DNA of 64,000 bases from an uncultured Coriobacteriaceae bacterium (GTDB lineage: Bacteria > Actinomycetota > Coriobacteriia > Coriobacteriales > Atopobiaceae), in contig CAOJNB010000001.1 in NCBI GenBank assembly GCA_948439405.1, positions 1 to 64,000 of the forward strand. The letters run 5' to 3'. Positions 17,377 through 26,116 of this stretch are shown piece by piece. Below the pieces are notes generated by a model. The model was not told the DNA's origin, searched no databases, and saw only the letters and a program-made list of their open reading frames with translations. The position numbers were made by a program, and so were the translations under genes. Each line of letters opens with the position of its first letter. The stretch's first letter is position 1.

Positions 17377-18509
17377 CCGTCACCGGCGGCGAGGAGGCCA
17401 TCGAGGCCTCGCTCGACCTGCTGGAGCGCGCGCGACTCGCGTCGGGCCGCGCGCTCGACGTCGACCTCGTGCTCGGCTGCCTGCCCGAGCTCGTCGACCA
17501 GGTCCAGTCCGAGGGCTCCCTGTGGGCCCCCGAGGTCGCCGCCGTCGCCGTCAAGCAGGCGCGCGGCTCGGTGGAGGAGGCCGTGTTCCTGATGCGCGCC
17601 TACCGCTCCACCCTCGAGCGCCTCTACGTGTCGCGCACGATCGACACCGGGGAGATGCGCGTCGACCGCCGCATCTCAGCCGCGTTCAAGGACATCGAGG
17701 GCGGCCAGGTCCTGGGGGCGACCCGCGACTACTCGCACCGCCTGATCGAGTTCGACCTCGCCGACGAGACCGACGCCGCAGTGCGCGAGCGCCTGCGCGG
17801 GCTCGAAGCCGCCCTCGCGGCGGCGGGCGGGTCGTCCTGCGACGGGGAGGAGGCGGCGGCCCTGCTCGCGCGTGTGCCCCGCGTCTCCGACTACCTGCGC
17901 TCCATCGGGATGGTCCGCTCCTGGGAGCGCGACGACGCCGCACCCGTCGACGTCACGAAGACGCCGCTGTCCTTCCCCGCACCGCGCTCGGTGATCCTCC
18001 AGGCCCTCTCGCGCGGGCTCACCCAGGCCGTCGTCGCGATCGGCTACGCTGCCATCCGCGGATTCGGCCTCTCCCACCCCACCGTCGGAGAGCTGCGCCG
18101 CGGACGGGTGCCCGTCACCATCGACGCGCCCGGCGCCGAGGGCGCCGGCGATCCCGAGGACGCCTACTACCTCGGCTCGATCCCGGTCACCGAGGTCGAG
18201 AGCCTCATCGTCACCGACGAGCAGGCCGAGGACGGCAGCCACTACAGCGGCATCGACGTCGGCTACGGCCTCGTGATGGGCGGCGACGAGAGCAAGGCCA
18301 TCGCGATGAGCGTGCTCGACCACAGCCTGCGCGCCGACGACGTGCGCTACCCCACCCAGGACCAGGAGTTCGTGCTCTACCACATCGACGGGGTCGAGGC
18401 GACGGGCTTCATCAGCCACCTCAAGCTGCCCCACTACGTCACCTTCCAGAGCAAGCTCGACTCCACCGTGCGCTCCATGCGCGAGAAGGGAGGCGAGGGA
18501 CGTGCGTAG
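17364..18509 (+). CDS. phnI: C-P lyase subunit PhnI
   Basis: A 381-residue PhnI beginning MGYVAVTGGEEAIEASLDLLERARL, the family N-terminus. The middle holds RVSDYLRSIGMV, and the C-terminal half carries SHYSGIDVGYGLVMGGDESKAIAMSVLD and EFVLYHIDGVEATGFISHLKLPHYVTFQSKLDS-type conserved segments. PhnI has nucleosidase activity and, with PhnG and PhnH, joins the phosphonate to ribose triphosphate. It overlaps phnH by 13 bp and phnJ by 8 bp. Confidence 0.94.
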   Translation: MGYVAVTGGEEAIEASLDLLERARLASGRALDVDLVLGCLPELVDQVQSEGSLWAPEVAAVAVKQARGSVEEAVFLMRAYRSTLERLYVSRTIDTGEMRVDRRISAAFKDIEGGQVLGATRDYSHRLIEFDLADETDAAVRERLRGLEAALAAAGGSSCDGEEAAALLARVPRVSDYLRSIGMVRSWERDDAAPVDVTKTPLSFPAPRSVILQALSRGLTQAVVAIGYAAIRGFGLSHPTVGELRRGRVPVTIDAPGAEGAGDPEDAYYLGSIPVTEVESLIVTDEQAEDGSHYSGIDVGYGLVMGGDESKAIAMSVLDHSLRADDVRYPTQDQEFVLYHIDGVEATGFISHLKLPHYVTFQSKLDSTVRSMREKGGEGRA

Positions 18510-19374
18510 GAACTACAACTTCGCCTTCCTCGACGAGGGCTCCAAGCGCGAGATCCGCCGCGCGATCCTCAAGGGCGTGGCCATCCCCGGCTACCAGGTG
18601 CCCTTCGCGAGCCGCGAGATGCCGATCGGGCGCGGTTGGGGCACGGGAGGCCTGCAGATCACGCTGTCCTGCATAGGCCCCGACGACGTCCTCAAGGTCA
18701 TCGACCAGGGCTCCGACGCCAGCGTGAACGCCGTCTCGATCCGCGGGCTCGTCCAGCAGACGACCGGCGTCGACACCACGACGCGCACCGAGGAGGCCAC
18801 CCTCGTCCAGAGCCGCCACCGCATCCCTGAGCGCAGGCTCCGGCGCGACCAGCTGCTCGTGCTCCAGGTGCCCATGCCCGAGCCGCTGCGCACCTACGAG
18901 GCGCGCGAGTCGGTCACCAAGCGCCTGCACGCGGAGGCCGAGTACACCGGCGCCTACCTCGAGCTCTTCGAGCAGGTGGTGCGCTACGGCACCACGACCA
19001 CCGGCGCCGACCACCCCGTGATGGTGGGCGGGCGCTACGTGATGGCACCGAGCCCCATCCCGCGCTTCGACAACCACAAGCTCGACGACGCGGACAACCT
19101 CACGCTGCTGGGCGCGGGCCGCGAGAAGAAGATCTACGCCGTGCCGCCCCACACGAGGGTCGAGTCGCTCGCCTTCGAGGACCACCCCTTCGTGACCGAG
19201 GAGTTCGACGGGGCGAGCTGCTGCCTGTGCGGCGCGACCGACACCTACCTCACCCAGACCACCGACCCGGCGACCGGCGAGAGCGTGTGGATGTGCTCGG
19301 ACACCGACGCGTGCTCCCAGCGCCTCGAGCGCGCCCGCCTCGCGACCGGGCAGAAGGGAGGCGACGCCCGATGA
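18502..19374 (+). CDS. phnJ: Carbon-phosphorus lyase PhnJ (radical SAM)
   Basis: A 290-residue PhnJ, the subunit that breaks the C-P bond. Cysteines 240, 243, 265 and 271 have exactly the spacing (x2, x21, x5) of the E. coli cluster and radical cysteines 241, 244, 266 and 272, so the enzyme should be active. The N-terminus NYNFAFLDEGSKREIRRAILKG and GWGTGGLQITLS are family hallmarks. Products are ribose 1,2-cyclic phosphate 5-phosphate and the alkane. The start is GTG at 18502; the stop overlaps phnK (ATGA). An anaerobic or low-oxygen setting fits the oxygen-sensitive cluster. Confidence 0.95.
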   Translation: MRRNYNFAFLDEGSKREIRRAILKGVAIPGYQVPFASREMPIGRGWGTGGLQITLSCIGPDDVLKVIDQGSDASVNAVSIRGLVQQTTGVDTTTRTEEATLVQSRHRIPERRLRRDQLLVLQVPMPEPLRTYEARESVTKRLHAEAEYTGAYLELFEQVVRYGTTTTGADHPVMVGGRYVMAPSPIPRFDNHKLDDADNLTLLGAGREKKIYAVPPHTRVESLAFEDHPFVTEEFDGASCCLCGATDTYLTQTTDPATGESVWMCSDTDACSQRLERARLATGQKGGDAR

Positions 19375-20258
19375 GCCCCACCGCACCGACGACGCTGCCG
19401 GAGCCCGTCCGGCACGTCTACGCCGACGAGGCGCCCGTCCTGAGCGTCGCGGGCCTCGCGAAGCAGTACGGCCCGGGATGCGACTGGTGCCGCGACCCGG
19501 AGGCGCCCCTCGAGCGCAACATCTGCCCGCGGTGCGGGACGGTGCACGCCGTGCGCGGCGTCTCGCTCGAGGTGCACCCCGGCGAGATCCTCGGCATCGT
19601 GGGCGAGTCCGGCTCGGGCAAGTCGACGCTGATGCAGTGCCTCTACTTCGACCAGGAGCCCACCGCAGGCGACATGCGCGTCACGGCCTACGACGGCGGC
19701 GAGGCGAACTGCTTCGGGCTCTCGCGCCAGCAGAAGCGCTTCATCCGCGACCGCATCTTCGGCATGGTCTACCAGAACCCCTACCTCGGCCTGCGCATGA
19801 CCTTCTCGGCCCTCTCCAACATCGCCGAGAAGCAGATCGCGGCGGGCTGCCGCACCGTCTCGACGATGGTGGCGCGCGGCGAGGAGCTGCTGGGGCGCGT
19901 CAACATCCCGCTGAGGCGCGCCGGTGACGCCCCGCGCGACTTCTCCGGCGGCATGCAGCAGCGCGTCCAGATCGCCAAGGCGCTCTCCAACGAGCCGCCC
20001 GTGCTCTTCCTCGACGAGGTGACCACCGGCCTCGACCTCTCCGTCCAGGCCCGCGTCCTCGACCTCATCCTGCAGCTGCGCCGCGACCTCGGCGTCTCGA
20101 TGGTCGTCGTCAGCCACGACCTCGGCGTCATCCGCCTGCTGGCGGACCGCACGGTCGTGATGCTCGACGGCCGCGTGATCGAGCACGGCCTCACCGACCA
20201 GGTCATGCAGGACCCCCAGCACGCCTACACGCAGGAACTCGTCTACTCGCTCCTCTAG
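19371..20258 (+). CDS. phnK: C-P lyase-associated ABC-type ATPase PhnK
   Basis: A 295-residue ATPase: Walker A GESGSGKST near residue 79, signature FSGGMQQRV near 187, Walker B VLFLDEVTTGLDLS near 210, and VVSHDLGVIRLLADRTVVM. PhnK binds PhnJ in the C-P lyase core. Compared with E. coli PhnK it has an insert of about 25 residues before Walker A with two cysteine pairs (C-D-W-C and C-P-R-C), which looks like a small zinc ribbon. I believe such inserts are found in other PhnK proteins too. ATGA overlap with phnJ; phnM follows 9 bp later. Confidence 0.92.
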   Translation: MSPTAPTTLPEPVRHVYADEAPVLSVAGLAKQYGPGCDWCRDPEAPLERNICPRCGTVHAVRGVSLEVHPGEILGIVGESGSGKSTLMQCLYFDQEPTAGDMRVTAYDGGEANCFGLSRQQKRFIRDRIFGMVYQNPYLGLRMTFSALSNIAEKQIAAGCRTVSTMVARGEELLGRVNIPLRRAGDAPRDFSGGMQQRVQIAKALSNEPPVLFLDEVTTGLDLSVQARVLDLILQLRRDLGVSMVVVSHDLGVIRLLADRTVVMLDGRVIEHGLTDQVMQDPQHAYTQELVYSLL

Positions 20259-20267
20259 GAGGACCCC

Positions 20268-21545
20268 ATGTACGTCATCCGAAACGGCATCATCGTCCAG
20301 CCCGACCGGCTGCTGTTCGGCTACGAGCTCGTCGTCGACGAGGACCGCATCGCGGCCATCCAGCGCCAGGGCGCCCTCGACGCCGAGGCGGCCGGCGCCG
20401 GCATCATCGACGCCCACGGCGGCTACGTCGTGCCCGGCCTCGTCGACATCCACTCCGACTACATCGAGACGGTCATCTCGCCGCGCCCGACGGTGCTGAT
20501 GGACCTGCCCACCGCCTTCTTCGAGGCCGAGCGCGAGCTGCTCGCCCACGGCATCACGACCATGTACCACTCGCTGTCGGTGTACCGCCACGACATGATG
20601 GACGTGAAGCCGGTGCGCCAGTGGGAGCGCACCCAGGAGCTCATGGCGCTCATCTCCTCCACCAAGCGCACCGAGGGGCGCAACGCCCACCTCATCCGCC
20701 ACCGCCTGCACCTGCGCCTCGAGGTCGACAACGTCCACATGGTCGACCAGGTGGAAGGCTACCTGCGCGACGGCACGATCGACGAGCTGTCGTTCATGGA
20801 CCACACCCCGGGGCAGGGCCAGTACCGCGACATGGAGGTGTGGCGCAGGTCCTTCCGCGGGCGCGACCCGCTCTCGGAGGAGGAGGCGGCACGGATGGCC
20901 AGCGAGCGCCAGGACGCCCCCAAGCTCACCTACGAGCAGCTCGACTACCTGGCGGGGATCGCGCGCGAGCGCGGCATCGCGCTCGCCAGCCACGACGACG
21001 ACTCGACCGAGAAGCTCGAGATGATGCGCGAGCTGGGCTGCACCATCTCGGAGTTCCCCGTGACCCTCGAGGTGGCGCAGGCCGCCGTGGCGCTGGGCCA
21101 GCACACCGTCATGGGCACGCCGAACATCCTGCTGGGCAAGAGCCACTCGGGCAACCTCAGCGCGCGCGAGGCCGTGCGAAACGGCGTGGCGACCTGCCTG
21201 TGCTCCGACTACTACCCCACCGCGATGCTGCAGAGCGCCTTCGTGCTGCACCGCGACTTCAAGCTCCCGCTCGAGCAGGCCTTCGCGATGCTCACGATCG
21301 GCCCGGCCCGCGCCGTGCGCGCCGACGGCGAGATCGGCAGCCTCGAGGAGGGCAAGAAGGCCGACGTCCTCGTCGTGCGCGAGGTCGAGGAGGGGCAGCG
21401 CTCCTACCCCGTCATCACCGCCACGCTCGTGGACGGGCGCGTCGTGAGCCGCATGTGGTACCCGTCGCTGCCCAGCATGTCGGCCCGCTTCGCCGTCGAC
21501 GCGGCGACCCGCGCCGAGACCCTCGCCGACGAGGAGGTGCGCTAG
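20268..21545 (+). CDS. phnM: Ribose 1-methylphosphonate 5-triphosphate diphosphatase PhnM
   Basis: A 425-residue amidohydrolase-superfamily protein starting MYVIRNGIIVQPDRLLFGYELVV. Metal-binding features: DIHSDYIETVI near residue 63, GITTMYHSLSVYR near 100, ASHDDDSTEKLEMMRELG near 242 and CSDYYPTAML near 315. PhnM removes pyrophosphate from the triphosphate intermediate before PhnJ acts. An AGGAGG site lies just upstream of the ATG. It is somewhat longer than E. coli PhnM (378 residues), mainly in the middle. It lies between phnK and phnL instead of after phnL. Confidence 0.93.
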   Translation: MYVIRNGIIVQPDRLLFGYELVVDEDRIAAIQRQGALDAEAAGAGIIDAHGGYVVPGLVDIHSDYIETVISPRPTVLMDLPTAFFEAERELLAHGITTMYHSLSVYRHDMMDVKPVRQWERTQELMALISSTKRTEGRNAHLIRHRLHLRLEVDNVHMVDQVEGYLRDGTIDELSFMDHTPGQGQYRDMEVWRRSFRGRDPLSEEEAARMASERQDAPKLTYEQLDYLAGIARERGIALASHDDDSTEKLEMMRELGCTISEFPVTLEVAQAAVALGQHTVMGTPNILLGKSHSGNLSAREAVRNGVATCLCSDYYPTAMLQSAFVLHRDFKLPLEQAFAMLTIGPARAVRADGEIGSLEEGKKADVLVVREVEEGQRSYPVITATLVDGRVVSRMWYPSLPSMSARFAVDAATRAETLADEEVR

Positions 21546-22277
21546 ATGGACGCCGTCCGCCCGCTGCTCGACATCCGCGACCTGTCCAAGGGCTTCACCC
21601 TGCACGCCGCGAACCGCCGCGTGCGCGGCTGCGAGTCCGTCTCGCTGCGCGTGATGCCCGGCGAGTTCGTCGGCGTCACGGGGCGCTCGGGGTCGGGCAA
21701 GTCCACGATCCTCAAGTGCCTGTACCGCACGAACCTGCCGGAGGCCGGCGAGATCTGGTACGACTCCGAGGCCTTCAGGCCCGTCGACCTCGCGACCCTC
21801 GACGAGCGCCGCGTGATCTACCTGCGTAGCTACGAGATCGGCTACGTCTCGCAGTTCCTCGACGCGGTGCCGCGCACCACGGCCTACGAGATCGTGCGCT
21901 CGAGCGCCGCCGAGGCCTTCGCCGACGAGGAGGCGATCGAGGGCGAGACGCGCCGCATGCTCGAGCACTTCGACTTCCCCCGCCCGCTGTGGGACCTCTA
22001 CCCCAACACCTTCTCCGGCGGCGAGAAGCTGCGCCTCAACATCGCCCGCGCGATGGTGCGCCGCCCGCGCCTGCTGCTGCTCGACGAGCCGACCGCGAGC
22101 CTGGACGACGCGAGCAAGGCGAAGGTGCGCGACCTGATCGAGCAGCTCAAGGCCGGAGGCACCACGATGCTCGGCATCTTCCACGACCTCGAGTTCATGG
22201 AGGGCGTCTGCGACCGCGAGTACAACATGCAGGCCGGCGGCTTCGTCGGGGAGGGCGCGCATGCGACCCTGGCCTGA
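21546..22277 (+). CDS. phnL: C-P lyase-associated ABC-type ATPase PhnL
   Basis: A 243-residue ATPase: Walker A GRSGSGKST near residue 46, signature FSGGEKLRLNIARAM near 155, Walker B LLLLDEPTASLD near 178, and the family end IFHDLEFMEGVCDREYNM. PhnL is the second ATPase that docks on PhnK in the C-P lyase complex. It begins directly after the phnM stop (TAGATG) and overlaps the acetyltransferase gene by 17 bp. Confidence 0.93.
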   Translation: MDAVRPLLDIRDLSKGFTLHAANRRVRGCESVSLRVMPGEFVGVTGRSGSGKSTILKCLYRTNLPEAGEIWYDSEAFRPVDLATLDERRVIYLRSYEIGYVSQFLDAVPRTTAYEIVRSSAAEAFADEEAIEGETRRMLEHFDFPRPLWDLYPNTFSGGEKLRLNIARAMVRRPRLLLLDEPTASLDDASKAKVRDLIEQLKAGGTTMLGIFHDLEFMEGVCDREYNMQAGGFVGEGAHATLA

Positions 22278-22743
22278 GGCCCCCGACGAGCACGGCGTGC
22301 TGGTGCGCCCCGCGGCGCCCGGGGACGCGGCGGCGGCCCACGCCCTCGTGTGCGAGCTCGAGGGAAGGGCCCTCTACCCGACGTCGTTCCGCAAGCGCTA
22401 CCGCGCCCTCGTGGCCGACGACCGCTACCTGTGCCTGGTCGCCGAGCGCAACGGAGCCGTCGTCGGCGCCCTGGACGTGCGCGTCGAGCGCCAGCCCCAC
22501 CACGACCGACCCGTCGCCGAGATCATCGAGTTCGTCGTCGACGCGGGCGAGCGCGGGCGCGGACTCGGCGCGAGGATGTTCGGGGTGGCCTGCGAGCTCG
22601 CCCGGGAGCGCGGCTGCGAGCTGATCGAGGTCCACTCGAGGCGGGACCGCATCCGGGCCCACGGGTTCTACGAGGGCCTCGGGATGTCGCCCACGCACGT
22701 GCACCTCACCATGTCGCTCGACCGGGACGGAGGGGACCGATGA
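22261..22743 (+). CDS. phnO: PhnO-like GNAT N-acetyltransferase
   Basis: A 160-residue GNAT protein. The acetyl-CoA loop is ERGRGLGARMFGVACELARERGCE, preceded by the strand AEIIEFVVDAG and followed by RIRAHGFYEGLGM and HVHLTMSL, closely following the E. coli PhnO pattern (EIQELVV, RG-x3-GSKLL, AHRFY, H-x-RFTK). PhnO acetylates aminoalkylphosphonates, which widens or detoxifies the C-P lyase substrate range. Its overlaps with phnL and the next gene put it firmly in the operon. Confidence 0.82.
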   Translation: MRPWPEAPDEHGVLVRPAAPGDAAAAHALVCELEGRALYPTSFRKRYRALVADDRYLCLVAERNGAVVGALDVRVERQPHHDRPVAEIIEFVVDAGERGRGLGARMFGVACELARERGCELIEVHSRRDRIRAHGFYEGLGMSPTHVHLTMSLDRDGGDR

Positions 22744-23666
22744 CTGACGGAGCCCGCGAGGCAGCCTCCTACGACCTGCACGTCCACTCGACCTTCTCCG
22801 ACGGCACGGAGCCGGTCGCCGCGCTCGTCCTCCGGGCGCGCCGGGAGGGCCTCGCCGCGATCGCGGTGTGCGACCACGACTCGCTCGCCCAGCTCGCCGC
22901 GGTGCGCCACGAGGCGCACGAGCTCGGCTTTCCCGTGCTCGCCGGCGTCGAGGCCTCGTGCTGGGACCCGGCCACCGGGCGCAAGGTCCACGTCCTGGGC
23001 CTCGGGCTCGAGGCGACGCCGGACGCCTCCGGCCCGCTCGAGCGCATCGTCGGCGAGACCCTCGCGCGGCGCAGCGCGAACACGCTCTGGCAGGCCTGGC
23101 GCATCCGCCGCGCGCTCGACGAGGGGGCCCTGGGGGTGCCGGAGGAGTGCATGCCCTGCGTCGACGACCTCTTCTCTCTGGACGGGGTCGTCGACGAGGC
23201 CGAGGGGAGCACCGGCCTCTACAAGCAGCACGTGATGGACGAGCTGTGCCACCTCCCCTACCTCGACCCCACCTACCAGGCCGTCTACCGTGCCGTCTTC
23301 AAGGGGGGCGGCGTCGCGGACCGCGACATCCCCTACCCCGACGCCCGCGACGTCGTCCGAGCGATGCGCGAGCAGGGAGGGCACCCCGTGCTCGCCCATC
23401 CCGGCCAGATGGACTCCTGGGCGAGCGTCGCCGACCTCGTCGCGGCGGGCCTCGAGGGCATCGAGTGCCACCACCCCGACCACACGGCCGCCCACGTGCG
23501 CATGGCGCGCGAGGCCGCGCGCGAGCACGGGCTCTTCCTCACGGGCGGCAGCGACTACCACGGCACCCACGGCGCGCCCGCCTGCCCGGGCGTCTGCCGC
23601 ATCGGGGCGGAGGAGGCCGGCGAGGTCGTCGCCGCGCTCCTCGAGGCCGAGGGGAGCCTCTGCTAG
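22740..23666 (+). CDS. phnPP: PHP-family cyclic phosphodiesterase (PhnPP type)
   Basis: A 308-residue PHP-domain protein. Metal ligands are visible in DLHVHSTFSDGT (residue 12 on), CDHDS near 43, GVEAS near 68, LAHPG near 220, CHHPDH near 243 and GSDYHG near 271. The last gene of a phn operon that has no phnP or phnN in this window. A PHP-type cyclic phosphate dihydrolase from Eggerthella lenta is known to hydrolyse 5-phosphoribosyl 1,2-cyclic phosphate, the PhnJ product, to ribose 5-phosphate and phosphate; this is very likely its counterpart. The ATG overlaps the phnO stop (ATGA). Other PHP functions are less likely given the context. Confidence 0.85.
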   Translation: MTDGAREAASYDLHVHSTFSDGTEPVAALVLRARREGLAAIAVCDHDSLAQLAAVRHEAHELGFPVLAGVEASCWDPATGRKVHVLGLGLEATPDASGPLERIVGETLARRSANTLWQAWRIRRALDEGALGVPEECMPCVDDLFSLDGVVDEAEGSTGLYKQHVMDELCHLPYLDPTYQAVYRAVFKGGGVADRDIPYPDARDVVRAMREQGGHPVLAHPGQMDSWASVADLVAAGLEGIECHHPDHTAAHVRMAREAAREHGLFLTGGSDYHGTHGAPACPGVCRIGAEEAGEVVAALLEAEGSLC

Positions 23667-23705
23667 ACGGGCCTCCCACCTGCTCGTATGTCATCCGGAT
23701 GGAGA

Positions 23706-23770
23706 CACCTTAGGCACCTAAGGAATATTCCTTAGGTGCCTTGACATCCCCTTTCGCGCGCGATTAGAGT
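23706..23770 (+). promoter_or_regulatory. Promoter and palindromic operator of the marR-ABC exporter operon
   Basis: A perfect 26-bp palindrome at 23714-23739, centred on GGAATATTCC with arms GCACCTAAGG/CCTTAGGTGC, ends one base before a consensus -35, TTGACA (23741-23746). A -10 candidate TTAGAG or TAGAGT lies at 23764-23770, 17-18 bp further. A third half-site, CCTTAGG at 23708-23714, forms a second smaller dyad with the palindrome's left arm. This is a classic place for MarR autorepression, and the AT-rich centre stands out in the GC-rich background. Confidence 0.8.
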
Positions 23771-23813
23771 ACACGGCGTAACCATACGCTTCGGTACCTA
23801 CGGATTGGGGTGC

Positions 23814-24260
23814 ATGCTGACGAAGGACACCGCGAAGGCACCCCGCGAGGACGGGGTCGAGGCCCGGATCATGGGCTCGGTCCTCGCCGGGGGTCGCTAC
23901 CTCCGCCTCCACCTGGGAGGCCGGGGAGGCAAGCTCCCCGTGCTCTCGGAGCTCTACCGCGCGGGCGGCACGGCCACCCAGGCGGAGCTGCTCGAGAGCT
24001 TCGGCGTGAAGAACGCCACGCTCTCCGAGACCCTCTCGAAGCTCGAGTGCAAGGGCCTCATCACCCGCGGACGCGACGGCGACGACCGCCGCCGCGGCAC
24101 GGTGTCGCTCACCGAGGCCGGCTGCGAGCTCGCCCGGGAGAGCGCCGAGCGATTCCGCGACTTCGAGGACCGCGGCTTCTCCTGCCTCTCCGAGGAGGAG
24201 AAGGAGGTCCTCCTCGAGCTGCTCGAACGCGTCATCGACCACTGGAAGGAGGGGATCTGA
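23814..24260 (+). CDS. MarR-family transcriptional regulator
   Basis: A 148-residue winged-helix protein. The HTH reads AELLESFGVKNATLSETLSKLECKGLITRGRDGDDRRRGTVSLTEAG, where the D-D-R-R-x-G wing is the MarR hallmark; helices at both ends form the dimer. The ATG at 23814 is used; an in-frame TTG at 23805 is possible. The gene overlaps the next ABC exporter gene (TGATG) and lies behind a palindromic operator, so it likely represses itself and the exporter until a small ligand binds. Confidence 0.9.
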   Translation: MLTKDTAKAPREDGVEARIMGSVLAGGRYLRLHLGGRGGKLPVLSELYRAGGTATQAELLESFGVKNATLSETLSKLECKGLITRGRDGDDRRRGTVSLTEAGCELARESAERFRDFEDRGFSCLSEEEKEVLLELLERVIDHWKEGI

Positions 24261-26116
24261 TGGAGCAGGACGCCGCCGCGCGCCGCGAGCGCTACCACGA
24301 CTACACCATCGGCCAGATCCTCCGCACGCTCGCGGGCTCGCTGCGCGAGTACACGACCGTCTCGCTCGTCACGCCGCTGTTCATGATCGCGGAGGTCGTG
24401 ATCGAGTGCATCATCCCGTTCTACACCTCGGACCTCATCGACCGCATCACGGAGGGCGCGGGCATGGAGGTCGTGGCAAGCCACTCCGCCACCCTCATCC
24501 TGCTGGCCCTCGTCTCGCTGGCGATGGGCACGGGCGGCGGCATCACGGCCTCGAAGGCCTCGGCGGGCCTCGCCAAGAACCTCAGGCACGACATGTACGC
24601 CAGCATCCAGTCGTTCAGCTTCTCCAACATCGACCACTTCACCACGAGCTCGCTGGTGACGCGCCTCACGACGGACACCACCAACGTGCAGATGGCCTAC
24701 ATGATGCTCGTGCGCTCCGCCATGCGCGGCCCGCTCATGTGCGTGTTCGCCATCGTCATGGCCTTCGTCACGGCCGGCCCGCTCGCCTCGATCTTCCTGG
24801 TGTGCGGCTTCGTGCTCGGCGGCGTGATCTTCGGCATCGCCGCCTGGGCCATGCCGATCTTCCGCAAGATCTTCCGCCGCTACGATGCGCTCAACGACTC
24901 GGTCAAGGAGAACATCGACGGCATCCGCGTCGTGAAGAGCTACGTGCGCGAGGACCACGAGCGCGACAAGTTCGGCCGCGCCTCCGGCTCGCTGTTCCGC
25001 GACTTCTTCCACGTCGAGCGCATCCTGGCGCTCAACCAGCCGGTCATGTCACTGTGCCTGGACGTCGTCTTCTTCGTCGTCATCTACTTCGGGTGCCGCA
25101 CGATCGTGACCACCCAGGGCGCCGCCATGCAGATCGGCAACGTCAACGCGCTGCTCACCTACAGCTTCTCGATGATGAGCTCGCTGATGATGCTCTCGAT
25201 GGTCTTCGTCATGGTCACCATGGCCGAGGAGAGCGCACGCCGCATCTGCGAGGTGCTGCTCGAGGAGCCCGACATCGCCGACCCCGAGGACCCCGTCACG
25301 GAGGTCGCCGACGGCTCCGTCGACTTCAACCACGTGACCTTCGCCTACGAGGGCCGCGAGGCCAACCCGGCGCTCACCGACATCGACCTGCACATCAGGA
25401 GCGGCGAGGTCATCGGCGTGATCGGCACCACCGGCTCGTCGAAGACGACGCTCATCCAGCTCATCAGCCGCCTCTACGACGTGACCGAGGGCTCGGTCGA
25501 GGTGGGCGGCGTGGACGTGCGCCGCTACGACCTGGAGACCCTGCGCAACAAGGTCGCGGTCGTGCTCCAGCGCAACCAGCTGTTCAGCGGCACCATCAAG
25601 GACAACCTGCGCTGGGGCAACCCGGACGCCACCGACGAGCAGATGGTCGAGGCCTGCAGGCTCGCCCAGGCCGACGAGTTCGTCCGGGGCTTCCCCGACG
25701 GCTACGACACCTACATCACCCAGGGCGGCACGAACGTCTCCGGCGGCCAGAAGCAGCGCCTGTGCATCGCGCGCGCCCTGCTGAAGGACCCGAAGGTGCT
25801 CGTCCTCGACGACTCGACGAGCGCGGTCGACACCAACACCGACCACCTCATCCGCGAGGGCTTCCGCTCCTACATCCCGTCGGTCACCAAGATCATCATC
25901 GCGGAGCGCACCAGCTCGGTCGACGACGCGGACCGCATCGTGGTGATGGACGAGGGCAGGATCGTGGCGATCGGCACGCAGGACGAGCTGCTGCGCACCA
26001 ACGACATCTACCGCGAGATCTACCTCACGCAGAACAAGGAGTCCCACGACGTCAGGCTCGAGGCGATGGACGCCGAGGCGGACGCCCAGGAAGGCGAGGT
26101 GAGGGGCGATGAGTAA
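24260..26116 (+). CDS. ABC exporter half-transporter with degenerate catalytic site
   Basis: A 618-residue protein with an N-terminal six-helix membrane domain (residues about 35-320) and a C-terminal ATPase. Walker A is GTTGSSKTT near 390, signature VSGGQ near 493. The Walker B end reads LVLDDSTSAVD, so the catalytic glutamate is aspartate. This pattern marks the non-catalytic half of heterodimeric exporters (TM287/288 type). The partner gene overlaps by 8 bp. The pair probably expels drugs, lipids or peptides, under the upstream MarR regulator. Confidence 0.88.
   Translation: MEQDAAARRERYHDYTIGQILRTLAGSLREYTTVSLVTPLFMIAEVVIECIIPFYTSDLIDRITEGAGMEVVASHSATLILLALVSLAMGTGGGITASKASAGLAKNLRHDMYASIQSFSFSNIDHFTTSSLVTRLTTDTTNVQMAYMMLVRSAMRGPLMCVFAIVMAFVTAGPLASIFLVCGFVLGGVIFGIAAWAMPIFRKIFRRYDALNDSVKENIDGIRVVKSYVREDHERDKFGRASGSLFRDFFHVERILALNQPVMSLCLDVVFFVVIYFGCRTIVTTQGAAMQIGNVNALLTYSFSMMSSLMMLSMVFVMVTMAEESARRICEVLLEEPDIADPEDPVTEVADGSVDFNHVTFAYEGREANPALTDIDLHIRSGEVIGVIGTTGSSKTTLIQLISRLYDVTEGSVEVGGVDVRRYDLETLRNKVAVVLQRNQLFSGTIKDNLRWGNPDATDEQMVEACRLAQADEFVRGFPDGYDTYITQGGTNVSGGQKQRLCIARALLKDPKVLVLDDSTSAVDTNTDHLIREGFRSYIPSVTKIIIAERTSSVDDADRIVVMDEGRIVAIGTQDELLRTNDIYREIYLTQNKESHDVRLEAMDAEADAQEGEVRGDE

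Noticed and set aside
19245-22262. A 1005-residue minus-strand open frame opposite phnK-phnM-phnL
   Set aside because: Antisense shadow; Ala/Arg/Val/His-rich without motifs, while the plus strand holds three clear genes.
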